NCBI RefSeq assembly: GCF_020911725.1
Contig: NZ_CP076620.1
Coordinates: 3,555,348-3,619,347, forward strand
Direction of reading: 5' to 3'
From: Clostridium cadaveris
Lineage (GTDB): Bacteria; Bacillota; Clostridia; Clostridiales; Clostridiaceae
DNA length: 64,000 nt
How positions within the stretch are numbered: position 1 is the stretch's first letter; the number at the start of each line of letters is the position of its first letter. A model generated the notes under the pieces. It did not search any database. It was given only the letters and a program-made list of their open reading frames with translations, and had not been told where the DNA came from. The translations under genes were made by a program, and so were the position numbers. Positions 16,468-26,348 of this stretch are shown here, piece after piece.

Positions 16468-17395
16468 TCTTAGCTCCTCCTTTCTTAAATAATTTAAACT
16501 CATAATTTCCCATTATTCCTTGTGGTCTATAAACCATTATTATAAACAGTATTACTGAATAAATTACCATTCTCAATTCTGGTATTCCCTGCAATACTAT
16601 TGATATGAAGGATATAGCTATAGCCCCTACTATTGAACCAGTTATGCTTCCCATACCACCAAAAACTACTATAACTAATATGTCTATAGATTTCATGAAT
16701 CCAAAGGATTCTGGAGTTATAAAGCTTAAATATCCTCCATATAATGCTCCAGCAATACCTGCAAATAATGCACCTATAGCAAATGCTAGAACCTTATAAA
16801 AGGTTGTATTTATTCCCATAGCTTCTGCTGCAATTTCATCTTCACGTATTGCTATACAAGCTCTACCACTCTTGGACTTTATAAAATTACTTATTACTAC
16901 AATTGTTAAAACTACCATCAAAAAAAGCCATGTCCAGTTTGTGTATAGAGGAATGTAATTAAATCCACTTGCCCCGCCTACATATTCATTATTAAGAAGT
17001 AATGTTTTTATTATCTCTCCAAATCCTAATGTAGCTATTGCAAGATAATCGCCTTTTAGTCTAAGAGTAGGTATTCCTATAAATACCCCTGCTACCGCAG
17101 CCATAAATGCTGCTCCTATTATTCCAACTATAAAAGGCATTCCAAAATTTGAGGTAAGTATTGCTGATGTATATGCACCTACAGCCATAAACGCTGCATG
17201 ACCTAAAGAAAACTGTCCTGTTATTCCTGTTATTAAGTTAAGGCTTACTGCAAGTATTATATTTATTGCAAGAGGAGCAATGTTCATAAATGTATAAGAA
17301 TCAATAATTCCAGCAACAGTTAAACCTTGTCCAAGTGCATATATAGCTATTATAATGATTGACCATGTTATATTCTTTTTGTTAAATATGCTCAT
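16448..17395 (-). CDS. livM: Branched-chain amino acid ABC transporter permease LivM
   Basis: A 315-residue polytopic membrane protein with about eight to nine hydrophobic segments. It shows the LivM hallmark GQFSLGHAAFMAVGAY (near residue 60) and the EAA-like ATPase contact region AIREDEIAAEAMGIN. GGAGG lies before ATG 17395. Order and spacing are those of a canonical liv operon. Confidence 0.94.
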   Translation of the reverse strand: MSIFNKKNITWSIIIIAIYALGQGLTVAGIIDSYTFMNIAPLAINIILAVSLNLITGITGQFSLGHAAFMAVGAYTSAILTSNFGMPFIVGIIGAAFMAAVAGVFIGIPTLRLKGDYLAIATLGFGEIIKTLLLNNEYVGGASGFNYIPLYTNWTWLFLMVVLTIVVISNFIKSKSGRACIAIREDEIAAEAMGINTTFYKVLAFAIGALFAGIAGALYGGYLSFITPESFGFMKSIDILVIVVFGGMGSITGSIVGAIAISFISIVLQGIPELRMVIYSVILFIIMVYRPQGIMGNYEFKLFKKGGAKNASIKG

Positions 17396-17405
17396 GCTAC
17401 TCCTC

Positions 17406-18290
17406 CTATACTTTTTCTTTTACATTTTTGCCAAACAATCCATTTGGTTTTATAAGCAAAACTACTATTAAAATTGCAAAAGCGACGGCATCTTTGTATA
17501 GAGATCCACCATAGGCACTTACCATGGTTTCAGTCATTCCCAAGAAATATCCTCCAAACATAGCTCCTGGAATAACTCCTATACCTCCGATTACCGCCGC
17601 TACGAAAGCTTTCAGTCCTGGCATAACTCCCATTAATGGATTTATTGAGTTATAATAAACCCCAACCAGAACTCCTGCCGCACCTGCTAGAGCAGATCCT
17701 ATAGCAAAAGTGAAGGATATAGTTTTATCTATACTGATTCCCATATATTGAGCGGCCTCGCTATCCATAGCAACAGCTCTCATAGCCTTACCCATTTTAG
17801 TTTTGTGTATTACATACTGCAGCACCACCATAAGTACCACTGTTATAACTACTATCCATATATCTATGGAACTTACCATGAACTTTCCACCAAATAGTTC
17901 TATTGTCTTATTATCTAAGACCTGAGGAAATGCTCTTGATTCAGGTTTTACAAAATACATTGTTCCATATTCTAAAAATAATGAAACACTTATAGCAGTT
18001 ATCAGTGCTGCTATTCTAGAAGATTTTCTTATAGGCTTGTACGCCACTCTCTCTATGACCATTCCTATAATAGCGCAAGATACCATTGATATAAGCAGTG
18101 CTGATAAGAAGCTCATTTTTAAAATTGTTATAAGCCCAAATCCAATAAAGGCTCCCAGCATATACACATCTCCATGTGCAAAGTTTATAAGATTTATAAT
18201 TCCGTAGACCATGGTGTATCCTAATGCAATAAGTGCATATATACTTCCAAGGGACAATCCATTGATTAATTGTTGAATAAGTTGTTCCAA
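17406..18290 (-). CDS. livH: Branched-chain amino acid ABC transporter permease LivH
   Basis: The second permease, 294 residues when started at TTG 18290, giving MEQLIQQLINGLSLGSIYAL, the usual LivH opening. A GTG at 18299 would add three residues but is only two bases from the AAGGAAG ribosome site, so TTG is preferred. The protein contains INFAHGDVYMLGAFIGF and the contact loop RAVAMDSEAAQYMGI. The gap to livK is about 150 bases. Confidence 0.93.
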   Translation of the reverse strand: MEQLIQQLINGLSLGSIYALIALGYTMVYGIINLINFAHGDVYMLGAFIGFGLITILKMSFLSALLISMVSCAIIGMVIERVAYKPIRKSSRIAALITAISVSLFLEYGTMYFVKPESRAFPQVLDNKTIELFGGKFMVSSIDIWIVVITVVLMVVLQYVIHKTKMGKAMRAVAMDSEAAQYMGISIDKTISFTFAIGSALAGAAGVLVGVYYNSINPLMGVMPGLKAFVAAVIGGIGVIPGAMFGGYFLGMTETMVSAYGGSLYKDAVAFAILIVVLLIKPNGLFGKNVKEKV

Positions 18291-18441
18291 TGACTTCACT
18301 TCCTTTTTATAATGATTAAATACTGATTTGCATTAAATCTTAAAGTATATATGGCTGACCCATATATTTTTTAAAATTTAATATTGATAGGAAAACCCAA
18401 ACCAGATATTCCTATCAATATTTCTAGAACTAAATCAATAA

Positions 18442-19611
18442 CTATTGAGGATCTAATTTCTTTAAGAATGTTGTTTCTCCATTTTTCACTTCAAGTATTG
18501 TTATAGCTTTACGTGGTGTGTGGTTCTCATCCATTGAGAAATGCCCAGTTATTCCTTTAAAATCATTAGTTTCTGCAAGTGCAGTTTTTAACTTATCACT
18601 ATTAACTTCCCCTGCTCTTTTCAAGGAATCTGTTAAGAAATATGCTAAATCATATCCTAAAGCTGCAAATGCATCAGCATCCTTATTGTATTTAGCTTTG
18701 TAAGCATCTTTAAATTTTACAACCTCTGGTGTATTGTCCATTGATGAATAGTGATTAGTATAAAATACATTGTTCAATGCATTAGCACCGGCTAGTTCTG
18801 AAAGCTTTGGTGAATCATATCCATCTCCACCTATGATTGGAGCAGTTATTCCTAATTCTCTAGCCTGCTTTATGATAAGTCCAACCTCTTCATAATATCC
18901 TGGAACATATATAACTTCTGCCCCAGAGGATTTTATATTAGTTAATACAGCTTTAAAGTCTGTTTGCTTTGCTGCATAAGCTTCTTCTGTAACTATCTTT
19001 CCACCCTTTGAAGTGAAAGTTTCCTTAAAACTTTTTGTAAGACCTTTGCTATAATCACTGCCGCTGTCCATTAAGACTGCTGCATTTTTCTTTCCTAAAT
19101 CTCCTGATGCGAATTGTCCCATTATAACTCCTTGGAAAGAGTCACTAAAGCAAGTTTTGAAAACATAGTCTAAAACTTTTCCATTCTTGTCTAAAGTAGC
19201 GTCATCAGCTGTTGCAGATGCTGATAATAGAGGAACCTTGTTTGTAGTTGCTGCTACTGCTGCAGCCTTTGTGTTTCCTGATGTTGCAGGTCCTAATATT
19301 GCTACAACCTTATCCTTTGTTGCAAGCTTCGTAGCTAGGTTTGCTGATTCAGCATTTTCAGATTTGTTATCAACCTTTACTGTTTCGATTTGTTTTCCTA
19401 GTACTCCGCCATCTTTATTTATCTCTTCAAAAGCAAGCTCTATACCTGATACAATCCCTTGTCCATAAGTTGCTGCTGCTCCTGAAAGTTCATAGTTTAG
19501 CCCTACCTTCACTGTGTCTGAGTCCTTTCCTGCACCCTTGCTAGCCCCACATCCAGCAAAAACACTTGTCATCATTACTGCTGATAAAAATACTAATAAT
19601 TTCTTTTTCAT
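18442..19611 (-). CDS. livK: Branched-chain amino acid-binding lipoprotein LivK
   Basis: The extracytoplasmic ligand-binding protein of the importer. The 389-residue product has a lipoprotein signal ending in VFAGC (Cys20), a short Ser/Gly/Lys linker and a type I periplasmic-binding fold with VGLNYELSGAAATYGQG and LGPATSGNTKA. It is the first gene of the operon and sits behind the T-box. The gap to livH may let LivK be made in excess. Confidence 0.94.
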   Translation of the reverse strand: MKKKLLVFLSAVMMTSVFAGCGASKGAGKDSDTVKVGLNYELSGAAATYGQGIVSGIELAFEEINKDGGVLGKQIETVKVDNKSENAESANLATKLATKDKVVAILGPATSGNTKAAAVAATTNKVPLLSASATADDATLDKNGKVLDYVFKTCFSDSFQGVIMGQFASGDLGKKNAAVLMDSGSDYSKGLTKSFKETFTSKGGKIVTEEAYAAKQTDFKAVLTNIKSSGAEVIYVPGYYEEVGLIIKQARELGITAPIIGGDGYDSPKLSELAGANALNNVFYTNHYSSMDNTPEVVKFKDAYKAKYNKDADAFAALGYDLAYFLTDSLKRAGEVNSDKLKTALAETNDFKGITGHFSMDENHTPRKAITILEVKNGETTFLKKLDPQ

Positions 19612-19647
19612 TTTTACATCTCCCCCAAATTTATTATTTTAATTAAC

Positions 19648-19686
19648 AAAAAACCTCTATATGCGTTCTATAAACACATATAGAGG
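19648..19686 (-). terminator. T-box terminator before livK
   Basis: CCTCTATATG (19654-19663) and CATATAGAGG (19677-19686) form a 10-bp stem with a T-run at 19653-19648 on the minus strand. It ends 36 bases upstream of the livK start. Confidence 0.85.
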
Positions 19687-19689
19687 TGT

Positions 19690-19975
19690 AAATTAACACT
19701 GTACCACTCTACTTCGCTAAATCCTCACGGAATCAGTATCTCTAGGTTCTATCAAACCTTAGGCCTTTAACGTTGCCTTACGTCGTACCTTACTAACCAT
19801 AAATAAAAATTTATAATTTTCATGTACTCAACTCGGAAGTGAGTTATTACACTATTATCTAACCAGGTTCTCAGCTCCCCCTGTTCTCTGTAGCTAAATT
19901 TCCAATAGCTTTTATCTTCGTCATAGTCGTTATTTATTATTTTTTTAATTGTTGTACAATTGCACGAATTGCTTG
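19690..19975 (-). promoter_or_regulatory. T-box leader, leucine specifier (CTC), controlling livKHMGF
   Basis: The minus strand shows T-box landmarks: an AGAGA-type loop (ACAGAGAACAGG near 19880), the AGCTGAGAACCTG stem, and the T-box core AGAGTGGTACAGTG (19710-19697). By aligning ACTTCCGAGTTGAGTAC with the matching block of the thrS T-box in this window, the specifier triplet is CTC at 19843-19841, a leucine codon. Uncharged tRNA-Leu would stabilise the antiterminator and switch on branched-chain amino acid uptake. Confidence 0.82.
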
Positions 19976-19981
19976 TTAATT

Positions 19982-20011
19982 ACTATATCATGGTAAAAAA
20001 GAGCTTGTCAA
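19982..20011 (-). promoter_or_regulatory. Promoter of the liv T-box transcript
   Basis: On the minus strand TTGACA (20011-20006) and TATAGT (19987-19982) are 18 bases apart, just ahead of the T-box leader. Confidence 0.65.
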
Positions 20012-20289
20012 ACAATTATTTTTATTTTATAAATTATCATAATTTTCACCATGATTATTAGTGATATAATACAATTTATAACTTCAGATTCTAATCCATT
20101 TTTAATTAATACATAATATTTTCTTTTAAATATTGATATTTTAATAACATATATCAAATTTAATTAATAATATATCAATAGTTTAAATTTAAATTTTTAG
20201 CAACTCACTGATAACATTTTCAATAATTACGCTTTATCAAACTACAGTATCTGAATGTATTCCTGCATTTTTTATTTAAGCCCTTAAAT

Positions 20290-20397
20290 ATATCTTTAAA
20301 ACAAAAGACATCTCCTTTTCGAATAGATATAAATACTCGGAGATTTTTTTAGCATTTATATCTATTATCAAAGTAAGATGCCTTTTTTACTGATAAT
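20290..20397 (-). terminator. Long imperfect inverted repeat downstream of glpK
   Basis: Between glpK and the liv promoter, an outer pair (AGGCATCT / AGATGTCT) encloses a 12-bp inner pair (ATAGATATAAAT / ATTTATATCTAT). On the minus strand it ends TCTTTTGTTTT, so it can end the glpK transcript. The rest of 20012-20290 is AT-rich, and I see no gene in it. Confidence 0.55.
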
Positions 20398-20404
20398 TAT
20401 TAAT

Positions 20405-21913
<1,509 letters not shown>

Positions 21914-22000
21914 TCATTATATATTTATATATTAATGTAAACATTTGCTAACTTCAATATAATTATATATTGTTAATAAAATTTACAAACAAATAAGTAA

Positions 22001-22032
22001 AGGGTACGCTTTACTTAAATAATGCGTACCCT
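22001..22032 (-). terminator. Terminator after the hydrogenase-like gene
   Basis: AGGGTACGC (22001-22009) and GCGTACCCT (22024-22032) form a 9-bp stem. It has T-rich tails on both strands and lies six bases past the stop of the minus-strand gene. Confidence 0.75.
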
Positions 22033-22037
22033 TTTTA

Positions 22038-23615
22038 TTATCTTGACCTTCTATTCCTTTCTTTGGTTTCCTTACTTTTTAGCTCCGAAGATCTATCTCT
22101 ATAACTTTCATGAAGCAGACTCTTTGCTTTATTTCCGTATGGCTCCATCATGTAATCTCTATACATAACTTTTACTTCACCGTTGTCATCACTGCATCTC
22201 ATATGAGACCTCTCGTCAATATTATCTATAACACGTTTCCTAAGTTCAATATAATTTTCTACAACATCTTCTCCATTTTTATCATAAGTAGTTATATTTA
22301 TGGCTTTTGTTCTGCATATATCTTGGCATAATGTACATCCTATACATTTATCAGGAGCAACCTCTGCACATTTATTAGCTTTTATCTGTATAGCATAACT
22401 AGGACACTTTTCAACACATGTTCCGCAGCTTATACAACTATTATTTTTTATAACCGCCTTCTTTATTGTCTTAGGAGATCCCCCTCCATTTATACACCCT
22501 CCTGGACATACCGTTACTTCCACAAAGTCGTATTCCTTCCATCCATCTTTACTTAAGAATCTTTCTACATCCTTTATTGTATTGATTATAGCTATTCTTA
22601 TTTCCATACTTCCTATCTTTGCAATTCCATGAACACTATTATCCAATCCATTTATAGGCTGAAGCTTTGAGTAATCAACTTTTATCTCTTCCATATCATT
22701 GCTTACTTCCCTTAGAACAGCTCTTAAGTTTCCTCCTGAATAGCTGAATATAGTTCCAGATCCTGAATACTGTCCCATGTATTCATCAGATTTTTCTGAT
22801 GCCATAGCATTTATATCTATAGAATTATCCCTCAAAAGCTGAGCATATTCTCTAACTGTAAGCACAGCATCTATATCTCTATATCCATCTCTCCCCATTT
22901 CCTCTTTTTCTGCTTCATATTTCTTTGAAGTACATGGCTCTATTGAAAGTATAAATATATTTTTAGGAAGTATCTTAAATGTATCTGCATAATAAGTCTT
23001 AATAGCTGTTCCCATCATCTGTTGAGGAGATTTTGATGTTGATAAATGCTCTATCATATCTGGTTTGAATAATTCAACCCACCTAACCCATGATGGACAT
23101 GCAGATGTGAACATTGGAAGATTTTCTTCTATCTTCATTCTTTTTATCAACTCTTGAGCTTCCTCAATACTTGTCATATCTCCTCCAAAGTCACTATCAA
23201 AAACTCTTTGGAAACCAAGTTTACGTGCAGATGCTTGTACTTTACCTTCGACATCACTTCCTATTGGAAGATTGAATTCCTCTCCAAGCATAGCCTTAAC
23301 AGCTGGAGAAGATATTGCTATCATATACTTTCCATCTGCTATTGCTTCATTAACTTTCTTTATATCATTCCTTACCTCTATAGCATCTGTTGGGCATATT
23401 AATGTACACTGACCACAATATATACATCCACTTTCCTCAAAAGACGGCTTTTTAGTATCTATAGATCTCCTCATATCATTTACTGATCTCAAAACAGATA
23501 TATTAGTTATACCAGTACATGCCATGCCACAAGCTGTACATCCTATGCATTTTCTCTTGTTCACATCTATAAATTTTTCTTCTACTGTTTGAGTTCTTTT
23601 TTTTGATTTTGCCAT
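22038..23615 (-). CDS. [FeFe]-hydrogenase-like protein with N- and C-terminal ferredoxin domains
   Basis: The 525-residue protein has two N-terminal 4Fe-4S motifs (C23-C33 and C64-C74), an H-cluster domain, and two more 4Fe-4S motifs (C394-C404 and C424-C434). The H-cluster ligands are present: C173 in TSACPSW, C228 in IEPCTSKKYE, C370 and C374 in TVCPGGCINGGG. The proton-relay cysteine that precedes C173 in catalytic hydrogenases is alanine (A172), and the usual MPC of motif L2 is EPC. These changes occur in putative sensory hydrogenases. It may sense H2 or transfer electrons and not be a fast hydrogenase. No HydEFG genes are in the window. Confidence 0.85.
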   Translation of the reverse strand: MAKSKKRTQTVEEKFIDVNKRKCIGCTACGMACTGITNISVLRSVNDMRRSIDTKKPSFEESGCIYCGQCTLICPTDAIEVRNDIKKVNEAIADGKYMIAISSPAVKAMLGEEFNLPIGSDVEGKVQASARKLGFQRVFDSDFGGDMTSIEEAQELIKRMKIEENLPMFTSACPSWVRWVELFKPDMIEHLSTSKSPQQMMGTAIKTYYADTFKILPKNIFILSIEPCTSKKYEAEKEEMGRDGYRDIDAVLTVREYAQLLRDNSIDINAMASEKSDEYMGQYSGSGTIFSYSGGNLRAVLREVSNDMEEIKVDYSKLQPINGLDNSVHGIAKIGSMEIRIAIINTIKDVERFLSKDGWKEYDFVEVTVCPGGCINGGGSPKTIKKAVIKNNSCISCGTCVEKCPSYAIQIKANKCAEVAPDKCIGCTLCQDICRTKAINITTYDKNGEDVVENYIELRKRVIDNIDERSHMRCSDDNGEVKVMYRDYMMEPYGNKAKSLLHESYRDRSSELKSKETKERNRRSR

Positions 23616-23696
23616 ATGTTATCTCCTATCATACATAATATTCCTTATTATATAAATATTAACGATAACTTATATATGATACAAAAAATATAAAAA

Positions 23697-23737
23697 GAAA
23701 TCGTAACATTAAAATTTATATCAAATGTTACGATTTC
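23697..23737. terminator. Bidirectional terminator between thrS and the hydrogenase-like gene
   Basis: GAAATCGTAACATT (23697-23710) and AATGTTACGATTTC (23724-23737) are a 14-bp perfect stem with T-runs on both strands. It ends thrS on the minus strand. Confidence 0.85.
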
Positions 23738-23747
23738 TTTTTTCAAA

Positions 23748-25664
23748 CTATTCTTCTTCTATAAGTCTGTTGTTTATTTCATATTTGATTTTTTCTATGA
23801 AATCTTCAACTCCTATATTTCCTTCTTCGCCCTTATCTCTACTTCTTAAAGCTAAAGTTCCTTCATTTTGTTCCTTTTCTCCTATAACAGCAATATAAGG
23901 AACTCTTTCATTTCTAGCTTCTCTTATCTTATATCCTATCTTTTCTGCCCTATCATCTAATTCAACTCTTATATCTTCTGCTTGAAGCTCTGCAACTACT
24001 TCTTTTGCATATTCCATAAACTTATCTGATATTGGAAGTACCTTAACTTGCACTGGAGCAATCCAAGATGGGAATTTTCCTGCAAAGTTTTCTGTTAATA
24101 TTGCTATAAATCTCTCTAAGCTTCCAAGTATAGCTCTATGAATAACTATTGGCTTATGCTTTTCTCCATCCTTACCTATATAGCTAAGATCAAATCTTTG
24201 TGGCAATTGGAAGTCTAGCTGTATAGTTCCACACTGCCATGTTCTTCCTATGCTATCTTGAAGGTGAAAATCTATCTTTGGTCCATAGAAGGCTCCATCT
24301 CCTGGATTTATCTTATATTTCATTCCCAATTCATCAAGGGCTGCTTGAAGTGACTCTTCAGCCATTCTCCAATCTTCTTCACTTCCCATAGAATTTTCTG
24401 GCTTAGTTGAAAGCTCTACATCATATTTAAATCCAAAAGTTGTATAAATCTCATTTACAAGCTTTATTACATCCTTAATTTCATCTTTAATCTGCTCTGG
24501 AAGCATGAATATGTGAGCATCGTCTTGAGTGAACGCTCTAACTCTCATAAGTCCATGAAGTGCTCCTGAAAGCTCATGTCTGTGAACTCTTCCCATCTCT
24601 GCAACTCTCATTGGCAGCTCCTTATAAGAGTGAGTTTCTGACTTATATACAAGCATTCCTCCTGGACAATTCATTGGCTTTATAGCATAATTTTCATCAT
24701 CTATCTTCAAAGTGTACATATTGTCTCTATAGTGATCCCAGTGTCCTGAAGTTTCCCATAAACTTTGATTTAGTATGATTGGAGTCTCAATCTCAACGTA
24801 ATTATACTTTTTATGAAGCTCCCTCCAATACTCTATTATCTTATTCTTTAATATCATTCCCTTTGGAAGGAAGAATGGGAATCCTGGACCCTCTTCCATT
24901 ACAGTAAATAGCTTTAACTCTTTACCTATCTTTCTGTGATCTCTCTTCTTTGCTTCTTCTAATTTTTCTATATATTCATCTAAATCCTTTTTCTTAGGGA
25001 ATGCTGTTCCATAAATTCTTTGAAGCATCTTATTGTCTGAATTTCCTCTCCAGTAAGCTCCTGCTATAGAAGTAAGCTTAAATGCTTTCACATAAGAAGT
25101 GTTTGGAACGTGAGGTCCTGCACATAAATCTACAAAATCTCCTTGTCTATAGAAAGATATAACTTCTCCCTCTGGAAGGTCTTCGATAAGCTCAACCTTA
25201 TAAGGCTCATCTTTATCTTTCATGAATTTTATAGCCTCATCTCTTGGAAGCTCAAATCTTTCTATAGCTATTTTCTCTTTTACGATTTTCTCCATCTCTT
25301 TTTCTATTTTCTCTAAGTCCTCTGGAGTAAATGGAGTTTCTAAATCAAAATCATAATAAAATCCATTATCTATAGCTGGACCTATAGCAAGTTTTGCATT
25401 AGGATATAGTTTTTTTACAGCTTGTGCTAAAATATGTGAAGCTGTATGTCTTAAATCCCATCTTCCATCCTCGTCATCAAATGTTAATATTTCAAGCTCA
25501 CAGTCTGTGTCTAATTTTTTCATTAAATCTATACTTTCACCATTTACTCTTGCACCTAAAGCTTTCTTTGCTAGACCTTGGCTTATCTTTACTGCAACAT
25601 CATATGCAGTACTTCCGCTCTCTACTTGAATCTTACTTCCATCTTTTAAAGTAATGTTTATCAT
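23748..25664 (-). CDS. thrS: Threonyl-tRNA synthetase
   Basis: ThrS charges tRNA-Thr. The 638-residue protein has an N-terminal TGS domain and an editing domain with HTASHILAQAVKKLYP. The class II core includes MNCPGGMLVYK, MRVAEMGRVHRHELSGALHGLMR (motif 2 area; short form VHRHE) and the motif 3 region RAILGSLERF. A C-terminal anticodon-binding domain follows. ATG 25664 follows GGGAGG. A threonine T-box precedes it, so expression rises when tRNA-Thr is uncharged. Confidence 0.97.
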   Translation of the reverse strand: MINITLKDGSKIQVESGSTAYDVAVKISQGLAKKALGARVNGESIDLMKKLDTDCELEILTFDDEDGRWDLRHTASHILAQAVKKLYPNAKLAIGPAIDNGFYYDFDLETPFTPEDLEKIEKEMEKIVKEKIAIERFELPRDEAIKFMKDKDEPYKVELIEDLPEGEVISFYRQGDFVDLCAGPHVPNTSYVKAFKLTSIAGAYWRGNSDNKMLQRIYGTAFPKKKDLDEYIEKLEEAKKRDHRKIGKELKLFTVMEEGPGFPFFLPKGMILKNKIIEYWRELHKKYNYVEIETPIILNQSLWETSGHWDHYRDNMYTLKIDDENYAIKPMNCPGGMLVYKSETHSYKELPMRVAEMGRVHRHELSGALHGLMRVRAFTQDDAHIFMLPEQIKDEIKDVIKLVNEIYTTFGFKYDVELSTKPENSMGSEEDWRMAEESLQAALDELGMKYKINPGDGAFYGPKIDFHLQDSIGRTWQCGTIQLDFQLPQRFDLSYIGKDGEKHKPIVIHRAILGSLERFIAILTENFAGKFPSWIAPVQVKVLPISDKFMEYAKEVVAELQAEDIRVELDDRAEKIGYKIREARNERVPYIAVIGEKEQNEGTLALRSRDKGEEGNIGVEDFIEKIKYEINNRLIEEE

Positions 25665-25702
25665 ATTTTTACCTCCCTTAAATATAACTATTTTTAGATA
25701 AC

Positions 25703-25732
25703 AAAAAAACTCATCCCTACATGGGACGAGTT
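25703..25732 (-). terminator. T-box terminator before thrS
   Basis: On the minus strand AACTCGTCCC and GGGATGAGTT form the stem (one G-U pair) around ATGTA, followed by seven T. Confidence 0.85.
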
Positions 25733-25734
25733 AC

Positions 25735-25945
25735 TATCGCGGTTCCACCCAAATTATAGCATAAAATAAACATACTATCACTTGAAACCCTTAACGCAGG
25801 TCATTCGGAGATACTTACTTTGTTTCAGTATTCAGCTCGGAGGTGGTTTTCGGTAACACTTATCTAAGAAGTCTTTCATCCGATGAACTTCTCTCTCTGT
25901 AAAATAGTACTTTACTTACTCTTCCTCTTCATAGCTTCAATTTTC
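25735..25945 (-). promoter_or_regulatory. T-box leader, threonine specifier (ACC), controlling thrS
   Basis: The canonical core GGGTGGAACCGCG lies at 25750-25738 on the minus strand. The stem I features ACAGAGAGAGAAG and ACCTCCGAGCTGAATAC are clear. The triplet before ACCTCCGAG is ACC (25847-25845), a threonine codon, which fits the downstream gene. Confidence 0.92.
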
Positions 25946-25949
25946 TAAA

Positions 25950-25978
25950 ATTATACTCTTCCTTTTTCTATAAGTCAA
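25950..25978 (-). promoter_or_regulatory. Promoter of the thrS T-box transcript
   Basis: TTGACT (25978-25973) and TATAAT (25955-25950) on the minus strand, 17 bases apart, stand directly before the T-box leader. Confidence 0.8.
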
Positions 25979-26117
25979 TATATTAAAAAAATTAAAATAT
26001 TATCTTTTTAATTTTTTTATTCTTTTAGCTCCCTGTTCTCCAAGGTTTTCCCTTGGTAAATCATTACTATAATATCAAACTGTCAATAAATTACGAATTT
26101 TATTATTAATTTTCATA

Positions 26118-26146
26118 TTGACAGATTTTTTTAATGCATTTATAAT
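26118..26146 (+). promoter_or_regulatory. Promoter of the metNIQ operon
   Basis: TTGACA (26118-26123) and TATAAT (26141-26146) with a 17-base spacer, about 30 bases before the SAM riboswitch. The -35 lies inside a 9-bp inverted repeat, 26080-26088 with 26116-26124 (CTGTCAATA / TATTGACAG). Confidence 0.85.
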
Positions 26147-26175
26147 AAAACACATAAAATTAAATACGTTTTTGA

Positions 26176-26274
26176 TTCTTATCACGAGCGGTGGAGGGAC
26201 TGGCCCTATGAAACCCGGCAACCAGCATTTTATGCTATGGTGCTAAATCCTGCAGTTAAACTGAAAGATAAGAG
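26176..26274 (+). promoter_or_regulatory. SAM-I riboswitch (S box) controlling metNIQ
   Basis: P1 pairs CTTATC (26178-26183) with GATAAG (26267-26272). Inside are the S-box blocks CGAGCGGTGGAGGGACTGGC, CCTATGAAACCCGGCAACC and the TGGTGCTAAATCCTGC block. SAM binding should allow the downstream terminator to form and reduce methionine import. Confidence 0.96.
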
Positions 26275-26293
26275 AGTGAACATGAGTGTTTAT

Positions 26294-26323
26294 GCACCAG
26301 AGTTTATTCTCTGGTGCTTTTTT
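26294..26323 (+). terminator. Terminator of the SAM riboswitch
   Basis: GCACCAGAG (26294-26302) and CTCTGGTGC (26309-26317) form a perfect 9-bp stem with six T. It lies 25 bases before the metN start. Confidence 0.9.
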
Positions 26324-26348
26324 AATGCGAAATATGAGAGGTGTTTTT

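Noticed and set aside
16468..16503. Longer livG start
   Set aside because: The extension would overlap livM further and has no ribosome site, while ATG 16467 follows GGAGGAG.
26286..26348. Upstream in-frame start for metN
   Set aside because: It lies inside the riboswitch terminator and lacks a ribosome site; ATG 26349 fits the family N terminus.
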